Positions 1 through 5,559 of a stretch of DNA of 5,559 nt are shown here, one piece after another. Below the pieces are notes generated by a model, which made no database searches, was not told the origin of the DNA, and saw only the letters and a list, made by a program, of their open reading frames with translations. Every line of letters starts with the position of its first letter. Positions within the stretch are counted from its first letter, which is position 1. The position numbers were made by a program, and so were the translations under genes. The stretch comes from an uncultured Eubacteriales bacterium (GTDB lineage: Bacteria; Bacillota_A; Clostridia; Christensenellales; Aristaeellaceae): positions 1 through 5,559 of the forward strand of contig CACYNZ010000255.1 in assembly GCA_902775835.1 (NCBI GenBank). Reading direction: 5' to 3'.

Positions 1-17
1 TCTTCGTAACTGTCTGG

Positions 18-839
18 ATGGCGCTCCTTGACCTGGAAAAACAGGGTCGGCTCAAGGATAGGGCAGCCCCGGAATGCAGCGCACAGGACAAGCAGGGATT
101 CATCGGGCTTTTGCAGAAAGCCTACCGCATCCGGATTCAGGTGCGCCACGGGGAGGATACAATCCTGAACCTGTCCCTGATCTATCTGCTCATCGCGCTT
201 GTGACATCGCCCTACCTGGTGGTGATCTCGCTTCTGATCAACGCCATGATGGCCTATCCGCTTTCGAAGAAGAACTTCGCGCCGGTAAAGGTGCTCATGC
301 TCATTGTGGTGTTCACCATGATCTTCAAGGCGCCCACCATTCCCTATTTCCTGACCCTGCGCGGCTACGGGCTGTATAACAATTTCTGGGCCATGGTCAT
401 TCCGCAGGTCATCTCCGCCTACAACCTGCTGGTCATGCGCAGCTTCTTCCAGACCTTCCCCTCGGAGATCGAGGAGGCGGCGGAGATTGACGGCTGCGGC
501 AAGTTCCGCATGTTCTTCCAGATCGTGCTGCCCTCCTCCAAGGCCGTGATCGCCACGGTGGGCCTGTTCTACGGCGTGGGCGCCTGGAACCAGTACGCCA
601 CGCCCCTGATGATGATCCAGGACACCGCGCTGTTCCCACTGCAGCTGAAGATCCATCAGCTGGTGAACGCGGCCTCCGGGGACATCGCCGCCGCGGTGAA
701 GGTGAGCACGGCCAACTATACCAATGACACCCTCGGCGCAGCCGCCGTGATCTTCTCCATGGTCCCGGTGCTGCTCATCTATCCCTTTGTCCAGAAATAT
801 TTCGCCAAAGGCGCCATGCTGGGCTCCGTGAAGGGATGA
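18..839 (+). CDS. Carbohydrate ABC transporter permease, LplC/YtcP type, apparently shortened
   Basis: Inner subunit of a binding-protein-dependent sugar importer, in the cytoplasmic membrane. The family is shown by AYPLS at about residues 79-83 and by the EAA loop at 153-172 (E153-A-A, D158-G159, I169, L171-P172), which docks the ATPase. About five hydrophobic segments are visible (roughly 53-82, 92-112, 123-144, 177-199, 239-258) where six are usual. From the EAA loop to the C-terminus the length is normal. Only about 14 residues separate the proline of the first segment (P65) from AYPLS, against roughly 75 in the family, so the second segment and external loop seem missing. The start is uncertain: ATG 18 has no Shine-Dalgarno and the frame is open to base 3. 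TTG 111 or GTG 141 would remove an unfamiliar N-terminal stretch. The stop overlaps an ATG at 836. The family assignment is firm; whether the protein works is doubtful. Confidence 0.82.
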   Translation: MALLDLEKQGRLKDRAAPECSAQDKQGFIGLLQKAYRIRIQVRHGEDTILNLSLIYLLIALVTSPYLVVISLLINAMMAYPLSKKNFAPVKVLMLIVVFTMIFKAPTIPYFLTLRGYGLYNNFWAMVIPQVISAYNLLVMRSFFQTFPSEIEEAAEIDGCGKFRMFFQIVLPSSKAVIATVGLFYGVGAWNQYATPLMMIQDTALFPLQLKIHQLVNAASGDIAAAVKVSTANYTNDTLGAAAVIFSMVPVLLIYPFVQKYFAKGAMLGSVKG

Positions 840-854
840 CAACCACGGTTCCCG

Positions 855-872
855 CTTCCGCGGATGCGGAAG
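855..872 (+). other. Intercistronic stem-loop between permease and SBP genes
   Basis: CTTCCGC (855-861) and GCGGAAG (866-872) form a perfect 7-bp stem with a GGAT loop. No T-run follows, so it is not an intrinsic terminator. It lies 16 nt after the permease stop and 18 nt before the SBP ribosome binding site. Stem-loops between genes of ABC importer operons are known to shape differential mRNA stability. A role in raising SBP mRNA above permease mRNA is inference. Confidence 0.4.
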
Positions 873-888
873 AGGAAATATACAAGAA

Positions 889-896
889 AGAAGGAG
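889..896 (+). promoter_or_regulatory. Ribosome binding site that fixes the SBP start
   Basis: AGAAGGAG ends 5 nt before ATG 902. This supports 902 rather than the in-frame ATG at 836, which lies at the permease stop and would put 22 hydrophilic residues in front of the signal peptide. Confidence 0.8.
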
Positions 897-901
897 TATC
901 C

Positions 902-2443
902 ATGAAAAAGACCCATCGTATCCTTGGCATGCTGCTTGCCCTGACCATGATGACGGCCCTTTTCGCAGTGCCCGCCTCTGCCGAAGAGAGCTATCCGGAC
1001 ATTGAGTACTGGTTCACCAATGAAGGGTACCTGCCTGTGGAAGTAGGCGGCGCCTACTACAACCTGACCAAGGACACCATCGGTGTGGGCGTATACATGC
1101 CCTACGTGGACTGGAACGGCGGCCAGACCTACCGCGAGCAGCTGGCGCTGCGCGTGGCGGCCAATGATACGCCTGACATCTTCATCTACAACGGCGGCAT
1201 CGAGAACAGCCTGATCCTGGACGGCGCCGTGCTGGACCTGACCGATTACCTGCCCGAGTACATGCCGCATGTGTGGGAAGCCATTCCCTCCAGCGTATGG
1301 GAAGCCGTACGCGCCAATGACCCCACCGGCGAAGGCCGCATCTGGATGATCCCGGACGTGACCAACTTCACCCGTCACGGCGCATACATCCGCACGGACT
1401 GGCTGGAAAAGGTCGGCATGGAAATGCCCGATACCCAGGAAGAACTGGTGGAAGTCCTGCGCGCGTTCAAGGACAAGGACCCCAACGGCAACGGCGCGGC
1501 GGATGAAATCCCCACCGGCGGACGCGCGGAAGCGCGCTGGATGGACTACCTGTTCGCCATGTACGGTGTGGCCATGTATGAAGGCTATCCGGAATGGGAT
1601 GTCTATGACGGCGAGATCACCTATTCTGCCGTGACCCCGAACATGAAGGCCGCCCTTGGCTTCATCGCTTCCCTGTACAAGGAAGGCCTGCTGGATCCCG
1701 AAACCCTGCTGAACTCCTCCAGCGACTGGTCCGGCAAGTTTGACAGCAATACCGTGGGCATCTACTACCATATCCCGTGGGTTTCCTATCAGCGCCTGCA
1801 GGGCATCTATGACTACACTGCCGGTGAAGTGAAGGCCACCATCGCCAACCTGCCCCAGATCAGCGCGGAAGGCTATGAAGGCTTCATCACCGTCAAGCCC
1901 ACCGGTTCCTCCGGCAGAATGATCTCCGCGGATGTGGCCAAGGATGAAATGCTGATGAAGGCTGCCTTCCGTGTACTTGACTGCCAGTACAACATGGAAT
2001 ACCGCGACCTGGAATACGGCGTGGAAGGCATGCACTATGAAGTCGTGGACGGCAAGAAAGTGAAGCTGCCCGAAGACAAGGCAACTCAGGAACTGCTGAT
2101 CCTGCAGACCCCCGGCTGCATGGTGGAGAATGTGGAAGTCATCACCAGCCGTCTCGAAGCTGTCCGCACCACGGACAATGACTGGGCTGTGGACCAGGCA
2201 ATCGCCGTGCTCAACGGCAACCAGGCCGACGGCAAGGTAGTGGCCAGCGACGGCATGCCCTCCTCCGTGTATGACGGATATGAGGACATCCAGAACCGCA
2301 CCCTGTATGTGGAGTATGCCTCCAAGATCATCAGCGGCGAGTTTGAGCTGGACAAGTTCGACGAGTTCGTGGAGCGCTGGTACAAGAACGGCGGCCAGGC
2401 GGTCACCGACCGGGTCCGCGAATGGTACGCCGGCAAGCAGTAA
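902..2443 (+). CDS. Extracellular solute-binding protein, family 1 (LplA/YtcQ type)
   Basis: Captures a sugar or oligosaccharide outside the membrane and delivers it to the permease; the ligand is not evident. The product is 513 residues, normal for this large subfamily. Residues 1-27 are a classical signal peptide: a KK start, a hydrophobic core, and an AxA site giving cleavage after A27. There is no lipobox cysteine; the only cysteines are at 361 and 406. Family landmarks in order are NDTPD (88-92), RxDWL (164-168), an acidic EF-hand-like loop (D193, N195, N197, D201, E202), a YGVEGMH segment (372-378), and an acidic helical C-terminus ending with a WY motif near 508. Alginate-binding relatives such as AlgQ2 bind calcium at such a loop, so calcium binding is likely here. 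The start is set by the signal peptide and the ribosome binding site at 889-896. The gene follows the permease by 62 nt and ends just before a terminator. Confidence 0.92.
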   Translation: MKKTHRILGMLLALTMMTALFAVPASAEESYPDIEYWFTNEGYLPVEVGGAYYNLTKDTIGVGVYMPYVDWNGGQTYREQLALRVAANDTPDIFIYNGGIENSLILDGAVLDLTDYLPEYMPHVWEAIPSSVWEAVRANDPTGEGRIWMIPDVTNFTRHGAYIRTDWLEKVGMEMPDTQEELVEVLRAFKDKDPNGNGAADEIPTGGRAEARWMDYLFAMYGVAMYEGYPEWDVYDGEITYSAVTPNMKAALGFIASLYKEGLLDPETLLNSSSDWSGKFDSNTVGIYYHIPWVSYQRLQGIYDYTAGEVKATIANLPQISAEGYEGFITVKPTGSSGRMISADVAKDEMLMKAAFRVLDCQYNMEYRDLEYGVEGMHYEVVDGKKVKLPEDKATQELLILQTPGCMVENVEVITSRLEAVRTTDNDWAVDQAIAVLNGNQADGKVVASDGMPSSVYDGYEDIQNRTLYVEYASKIISGEFELDKFDEFVERWYKNGGQAVTDRVREWYAGKQ

Positions 2444-2452
2444 TCCATATGC

Positions 2453-2488
2453 GCACAGGGCAGATCAAGGTCTGCCCTGTGCCTTTTT
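2453..2488 (+). terminator. Rho-independent terminator after the SBP gene
   Basis: A perfect 12-bp inverted repeat (2453-2464 and 2471-2482, arms GCACAGGGCAGA and TCTGCCCTGTGC) has a 6-nt TCAAGG loop and is followed by CTTTTT. It begins 10 nt after the SBP stop. It should end the transport transcript and separate it from the kinase gene. Confidence 0.92.
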
Positions 2489-2513
2489 GCGTATTTTCCA
2501 TAAAACTGGACGC

Positions 2514-2541
2514 TTGACCTTTGAGCGGACCGCGGTACCAT
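2514..2541 (+). promoter_or_regulatory. Candidate housekeeping promoter for the kinase-regulator pair
   Basis: TTGACC (2514-2519, five of six matches to TTGACA), a 16-nt spacer, then TACCAT (2536-2541, four of six matches to TATAAT). An AT-rich stretch at 2491-2506 lies just upstream, like an UP element. An 8-bp palindrome ACCGCGGT (2529-2536) abuts the -10. Since a strong terminator lies directly upstream, the kinase gene needs some promoter in 2489-2566. This is the best match seen, but no mapping data exist. Confidence 0.4.
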
Positions 2542-2550
2542 TCATTCTAT

Positions 2551-2558
2551 AGGGGGGG
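2551..2558 (+). promoter_or_regulatory. G-rich ribosome binding site of the kinase gene
   Basis: An A followed by a run of seven G (2552-2558), 8 nt before ATG 2567. It supports this start over the in-frame ATG at 2588. Confidence 0.7.
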
Positions 2559-2566
2559 AAGCACAA

Positions 2567-4384
2567 ATGCGGCGCATCTATGGGAACATGAGCATTGCCA
2601 GGAAAATGACAGCGGTCTTTCTGGCCATCTGTTTTGTCGCGCTCTCGCTTTCCTCCGTCACCGTCTCCTACGCGGCCATGAAGAACATCAACCGGCGTAC
2701 CGAGACCTTTGCCCGGGCCGTGAACGCGCAGGTGCTTTCCAACATGGAGCATTTCATGGAATCCTACCAGGGCCTGATGCTGGCCGTTCTGGTGGACTCG
2801 GACGTGCTCTCCGCCCTGGCCCGGGATGCGGTGCCTGTCTCCGAACAGGCCGGGTACCGCGCGCAGATCAACAGGCTGCTGTTCCGGCTGACCAAGATGC
2901 AGCCGGACCTGATCTATGCCGGGATTGCGCTGAAGAACGGACAGACCTTCCAGACAGGCGCCACCGGGGAAACCGCGGACCTGCTCTCGATCATGGAGCG
3001 GGACTGGATGAAGCAGCTGCTGGAGGATCCTCAGACCTTCACCGTGGTGCCCATGCATGACGGGGAGTACACGAACCGTTACGGGCACGGGCAGGTGATC
3101 TCCGCCGTGCAGAAGCTCTACGGGCCGTCCCGGCAGTATGTGGGCGTCATTATTCTGGATGTGGAGACCCGGTCCATTGTGGACCTTGGAAACGAAAACA
3201 TCCTGCAGGAAAACCTGCAGGGCATCCGGGTGGTGGTGGAAAACGGCCGGCACCAGGTGATCTATGACTCCGGCTCGGAAAAAGACATGCAGCGCGACGC
3301 AGGCGGGTTCATGCTGTTTGAACTGCCGGACCAGAAATACATCACGCTCTCAGAAACCCTGCCCGGCTCGGACATTGTGGTGCACACCATCTATCCGAAG
3401 GCCACCCTGCTCCTTCTGCGGCGGGACCTTGTCTGGGTGACCGGACTGAGCGTGCTGGTCTGCGCCCTGCTGTCCTTCCTCTGCGCCGCCCTGTTCAGCC
3501 GCTCCTTCACCCGGCCCATTACCCGGCTGCAGGACGCCATCCGGCAGGCGGAGAACGAAACCTACGCGCCTGTGGAGGGCAGCTTCAACCAGGATGAGTT
3601 CGGGGAGCTGATCCGGCACTACAACCGGATGGTGGAGCGCATCGAATACCTGATCCGGCAGGTGTACCAGAAGGACCTGCAGAAGAAAAGCGCGCAGCTT
3701 CTGGCACTGCAGACGCAGATCAATCCGCACATGATGTTCAATACTCTGGAAAGCATCCGCATGAAGGCGCTGATCGCCGGGAACAAGGACGTGGCCGAGA
3801 TGACCAGCCTGCTGGGCAAGATGTTCCGCATGACGCTGGAAAACGTGAACGAGCGGCATACCGTGAAAAACGAACTGGACTATGTGCGCTCCTTCCTGCA
3901 GCTGCAGAACCGGCGCTACCGCGTGGAAAACACACTGGACACGGACGTGCCGGAGGAACTGATGGACATTCCGTGCATGGTCATTCTCTTCCAGCCGCTG
4001 GTGGAAAACAGTCTGAGCCACGGTTCCCCGGGGCCGGACACGCCGCTGCACATCCGCATCCGCGGAAGCCGCGTGCCGGATACGGACCGCATTGTTTTCA
4101 CGGTGAGCGATGACGGCACCGGCATGGACCCCGACCGGCTGATGCTGATCTCGGACCGGCTGGAATCCATCCGGCAGGGAGATTTTTCCGCCCGGTCAAA
4201 TCCTGAGGACGGACGCCAGCACATCGGGCTTGAGAATATCGCCAAGCGCCTGCAGCTGCAGTATGGTTCCGACGGATACCTGCGGATCGTGCGCAGCAAT
4301 GAGACCGGCACAGTCATTGAGATCTGCATCCGGGATGCCGCCGGGGACATGAAGGAGGAAAGCGCATGGACATCCGAATCCTGA
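2567..4384 (+). CDS. Sensor histidine kinase, YesM type (His_kinase family)
   Basis: Membrane sensor that autophosphorylates on histidine and passes the phosphate to the response regulator encoded next. The product is 605 residues, normal for YesM-like kinases. Domains in order: short cytoplasmic tail; membrane segment about 14-37; external sensor of about 250 residues (38-286), probably dCache-like with a VGVIILDVE strand near 192-200; second membrane segment about 287-310; HAMP linker about 311-365; phosphoacceptor region QINPH with H388; ATPase domain with N-box QPLVEN (N481), G1 box DDGTG (515-519) and G2 region HIGLEN (552-557). After H388 the usual FLYN reads MMFN, a mild variation. All key catalytic residues are present. 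The gene has its own promoter region after the upstream terminator and overlaps the regulator gene by 19 nt, implying coupled translation. The ligand is unknown; relatives next to sugar ABC genes commonly control them. Confidence 0.93.
   Translation: MRRIYGNMSIARKMTAVFLAICFVALSLSSVTVSYAAMKNINRRTETFARAVNAQVLSNMEHFMESYQGLMLAVLVDSDVLSALARDAVPVSEQAGYRAQINRLLFRLTKMQPDLIYAGIALKNGQTFQTGATGETADLLSIMERDWMKQLLEDPQTFTVVPMHDGEYTNRYGHGQVISAVQKLYGPSRQYVGVIILDVETRSIVDLGNENILQENLQGIRVVVENGRHQVIYDSGSEKDMQRDAGGFMLFELPDQKYITLSETLPGSDIVVHTIYPKATLLLLRRDLVWVTGLSVLVCALLSFLCAALFSRSFTRPITRLQDAIRQAENETYAPVEGSFNQDEFGELIRHYNRMVERIEYLIRQVYQKDLQKKSAQLLALQTQINPHMMFNTLESIRMKALIAGNKDVAEMTSLLGKMFRMTLENVNERHTVKNELDYVRSFLQLQNRRYRVENTLDTDVPEELMDIPCMVILFQPLVENSLSHGSPGPDTPLHIRIRGSRVPDTDRIVFTVSDDGTGMDPDRLMLISDRLESIRQGDFSARSNPEDGRQHIGLENIAKRLQLQYGSDGYLRIVRSNETGTVIEICIRDAAGDMKEESAWTSES
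4352..4359 (+). promoter_or_regulatory. Ribosome binding site of the regulator gene, inside the kinase gene
   Basis: AAGGAGGA lies 6 nt before ATG 4366, within the last codons of the kinase. It fixes the regulator start and the 19-nt overlap. Confidence 0.85.
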
Positions 4385-5445
4385 TCGTGGATGATGAGCC
4401 GGAGATTGCCGAGGGCCTGGAGGTCATGCTCACCATGCACTCACCCGACTACCGGGTAGTCGGCCGGGCACGTGACGGTCTGGAAGGGTTTGACCGCGCC
4501 ATTGAACTGCACCCGGACCTGATCATCACGGATATCCGGATGCCCCAGGCCAGCGGTCTGGACATGATCCGGGACATCGCGGCCTATGAGCCGCACACGG
4601 AGTACATCCTGATCTCCGGGTACGCGGACTTTGAGTACGCCAAGCGCGCCATGGAACTTGGCGTGCAACATTTCCTGACCAAGCCCATTGATGAGGACGA
4701 GCTGTTTGCGAGCATTGAAAAGATCCGGAGCAAATGGACAAGCCAGGAAGCGTACGCGGAAATGACGGACCTTTTCCCGGAAAGCTGTCTGGAACAGCTG
4801 GAGGAGGCCATGCTCCTGCGGGACCAGACCCGGCTCCGGGACACGCTGAAGGAGCTGTTTCAGGTGCTTCGCGCGCACCAGGGCACGCTGAGCCCGGAAA
4901 ACATGCGCATGCTCTGCCTGAACCTGGTGCTCTACGGCACGCGCAAGTATCCCTACGCGGCGCTGCGCATCAATAATTATCTGGGCAGGAACGTGCTCTC
5001 CTCCCGGAGCGTGGAGCGCATGGATTCCCTGGACGCACTGGAGAACTGGACCTATAACCTGCTCAAGGGTGCCGGCGAGATTCTGGACACGGACAGCGCC
5101 GGAAGCCGGCGGGACCTGATCAGCGAGGCCCGGGACTATATTCAGGAGCATTACATGCAGAATATCACGCTCAACGAGATCTCGGAGCATTTCTATGTGA
5201 ACCCCTATTATTTCAGTCAGCTGTTCAAGAAAAAAACCGGGACCAGCTATCAGAAGTACCTCACGGAACTGCGCATGAAACGGGCGGAAGTCCTGCTTCG
5301 TGAAACAGACCTGAAAGTGTATGAAATCTGCGAACAGGTGGGATACACAGACACCAATTATTTCAGCAAGCTGTTTGAGCGCAGCACCGGCAGAAAGCCC
5401 AGCGCCTTCCGTTCGGAACAGAAGACAGCGGAAAGCGGCAGCTGA
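4366..5445 (+). CDS. Response regulator with AraC-type DNA-binding domain, YesN type
   Basis: Cytoplasmic transcription regulator paired with the upstream kinase. The product is 359 residues. An N-terminal receiver domain (about 3-122) has the acidic pair D9-D10, phosphoacceptor D56 in TDIRMP, the switch serine S84 in ISGY, and K106-P107. A helical linker of about 130 residues with no recognised motif follows (123-250). The C-terminal AraC domain (about 251-350) has two helix-turn-helix units, near 267-288 (ending YYFSQLFKKKTG) and near 316-341 (VGYTDTNYFSKLF, then TGRKPSAFR). All phosphorylation residues are intact. On phosphorylation such proteins usually bind direct repeats upstream of transport or glycan-use genes; the likely target here is the neighbouring importer, whose own promoter is outside the window. 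Relatives in this family are usually shorter or longer mainly in the linker. The call is firm, the target is inferred. Confidence 0.94.
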   Translation: MDIRILIVDDEPEIAEGLEVMLTMHSPDYRVVGRARDGLEGFDRAIELHPDLIITDIRMPQASGLDMIRDIAAYEPHTEYILISGYADFEYAKRAMELGVQHFLTKPIDEDELFASIEKIRSKWTSQEAYAEMTDLFPESCLEQLEEAMLLRDQTRLRDTLKELFQVLRAHQGTLSPENMRMLCLNLVLYGTRKYPYAALRINNYLGRNVLSSRSVERMDSLDALENWTYNLLKGAGEILDTDSAGSRRDLISEARDYIQEHYMQNITLNEISEHFYVNPYYFSQLFKKKTGTSYQKYLTELRMKRAEVLLRETDLKVYEICEQVGYTDTNYFSKLFERSTGRKPSAFRSEQKTAESGS

Positions 5446-5559
5446 CGATCATAAAAGGAGCCCCCGAAAAACGGGAGCTCCACAGAATGAAAAAAGCCCG
5501 TCAGCATTACGAAAACAGATCGTCTCCTGTAACTTCATTCAGAATTATACCCGCATGCG
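5446..5559. other. Intergenic region rich in inverted repeats, no gene seen
   Basis: No credible coding frame on either strand. It holds the hairpin at 5457-5481 and three longer-range inverted repeats: GCTGACG (5441-5447, overlapping the regulator stop) with CGTCAGC (5499-5505); GACGATC (5444-5450) with GATCGTC (5518-5524); GAATGAA (5485-5491) with TTCATTC (5534-5540). The first two share a left arm and so compete. A perfect TATAAT lies on the minus strand at 5544-5549. The window ends in an 8-bp palindrome (5552-5559) whose context is cut off. Confidence 0.5.
5452..5481 (-). terminator. Hairpin with minus-strand terminator polarity
   Basis: GGAGCCCCCG (5457-5466) and CGGGAGCTCC (5472-5481) pair as a 10-bp stem with one C-A mismatch (read on the plus strand) and an AAAAA loop. 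On the plus strand no T-run follows, but on the minus strand the stem is followed by TTTTAT (the AAAA at 5453-5456). This suits a transcript arriving from the right. The U-run is short, so strength is unclear; it may also protect the 3' end of the regulator mRNA. Confidence 0.45.

Noticed and set aside
856..884. Possible promoter before the SBP gene (TATACA at 879-884)
   Set aside because: At 17-nt spacing the -35 matches only two of six positions, and the start site would fall almost on the ribosome binding site.
836..901. Upstream ATG start for the SBP, overlapping the permease stop
   Set aside because: It would place 22 charged and polar residues before the signal peptide, and ATG 902 has the proper ribosome binding site.
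779..2035. Minus-strand open frame of 418 codons opposite the SBP gene
   Set aside because: It lies antisense to a clearly recognised gene, has a low-complexity His/Val/Gly-rich composition typical of GC-rich shadows, and shows no family motif.
2521..3060. Plus-strand frame of 179 codons overlapping the kinase start
   Set aside because: It begins inside the promoter region and overlaps the kinase in another frame; the kinase membrane segment and strong ribosome binding site win.
3350..4051. Minus-strand frame of 233 codons opposite the kinase gene
   Set aside because: Antisense shadow of the kinase coding sequence, with no ribosome binding site or recognisable domain.
5457..5505. Plus-strand terminator for the kinase-regulator operon
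   Set aside because: The hairpin is there, but what follows on the plus strand is A-rich with no T-run, so a plus-strand intrinsic terminator is not supported.
1..5559. CRISPR array, tRNA, rRNA, insertion sequence or phage element
   Set aside because: No regularly spaced repeats, cloverleaf, rRNA-like stretch, transposase or integrase motif was seen.

Overview
The window looks like part of a carbohydrate-uptake locus from a GC-rich member of the Firmicutes, most likely Clostridia. The evidence is the gene set: a LplC/YtcP-type permease, a large LplA/YtcQ-type family 1 solute-binding protein (SBP), and a YesM/YesN-type two-component pair. Strong AGGAGG-like ribosome binding sites and a Rho-independent terminator point the same way. 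The SBP signal peptide has no lipobox, which is unusual for a classic monoderm Firmicute. An uncultured gut or rumen lineage would fit, but that is inference. All real genes are on the plus strand; long minus-strand open frames are shadows of GC-rich coding sequence.

Layout: 18-839 encodes an ABC permease whose frame is open to the left window edge. Compared with the family it seems to lack about 60 residues between the first membrane segment and the conserved AYPLS segment. A short stem-loop at 855-872 lies between it and the SBP gene. The SBP gene (902-2443) encodes a secreted sugar-binding protein with an EF-hand-like acidic loop. A strong intrinsic terminator (2453-2488) closes this transport unit. 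A candidate promoter (2514-2541) and a G-rich ribosome binding site then start a second unit: a sensor histidine kinase (2567-4384) overlapping an AraC-type response regulator (4366-5445) by 19 nt. The last 114 bases have no gene but contain a hairpin and several competing inverted repeats. The hairpin looks like a minus-strand terminator.

Likely logic: the SBP captures an oligosaccharide or similar ligand and the permease moves it across the membrane with a partner permease outside the window. No ATPase gene is present; in Bacillus this family borrows a shared MsmX-type ATPase. The kinase senses an extracellular signal through its roughly 250-residue external domain and phosphorylates the response regulator at D56, which then probably activates the transport genes. 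The substrate cannot be read from the sequence.

I see no clearly new biological system. The points most worth a second look are the shortened permease, the SBP without a lipid anchor, and the structured 3' region with a possible small minus-strand transcript.
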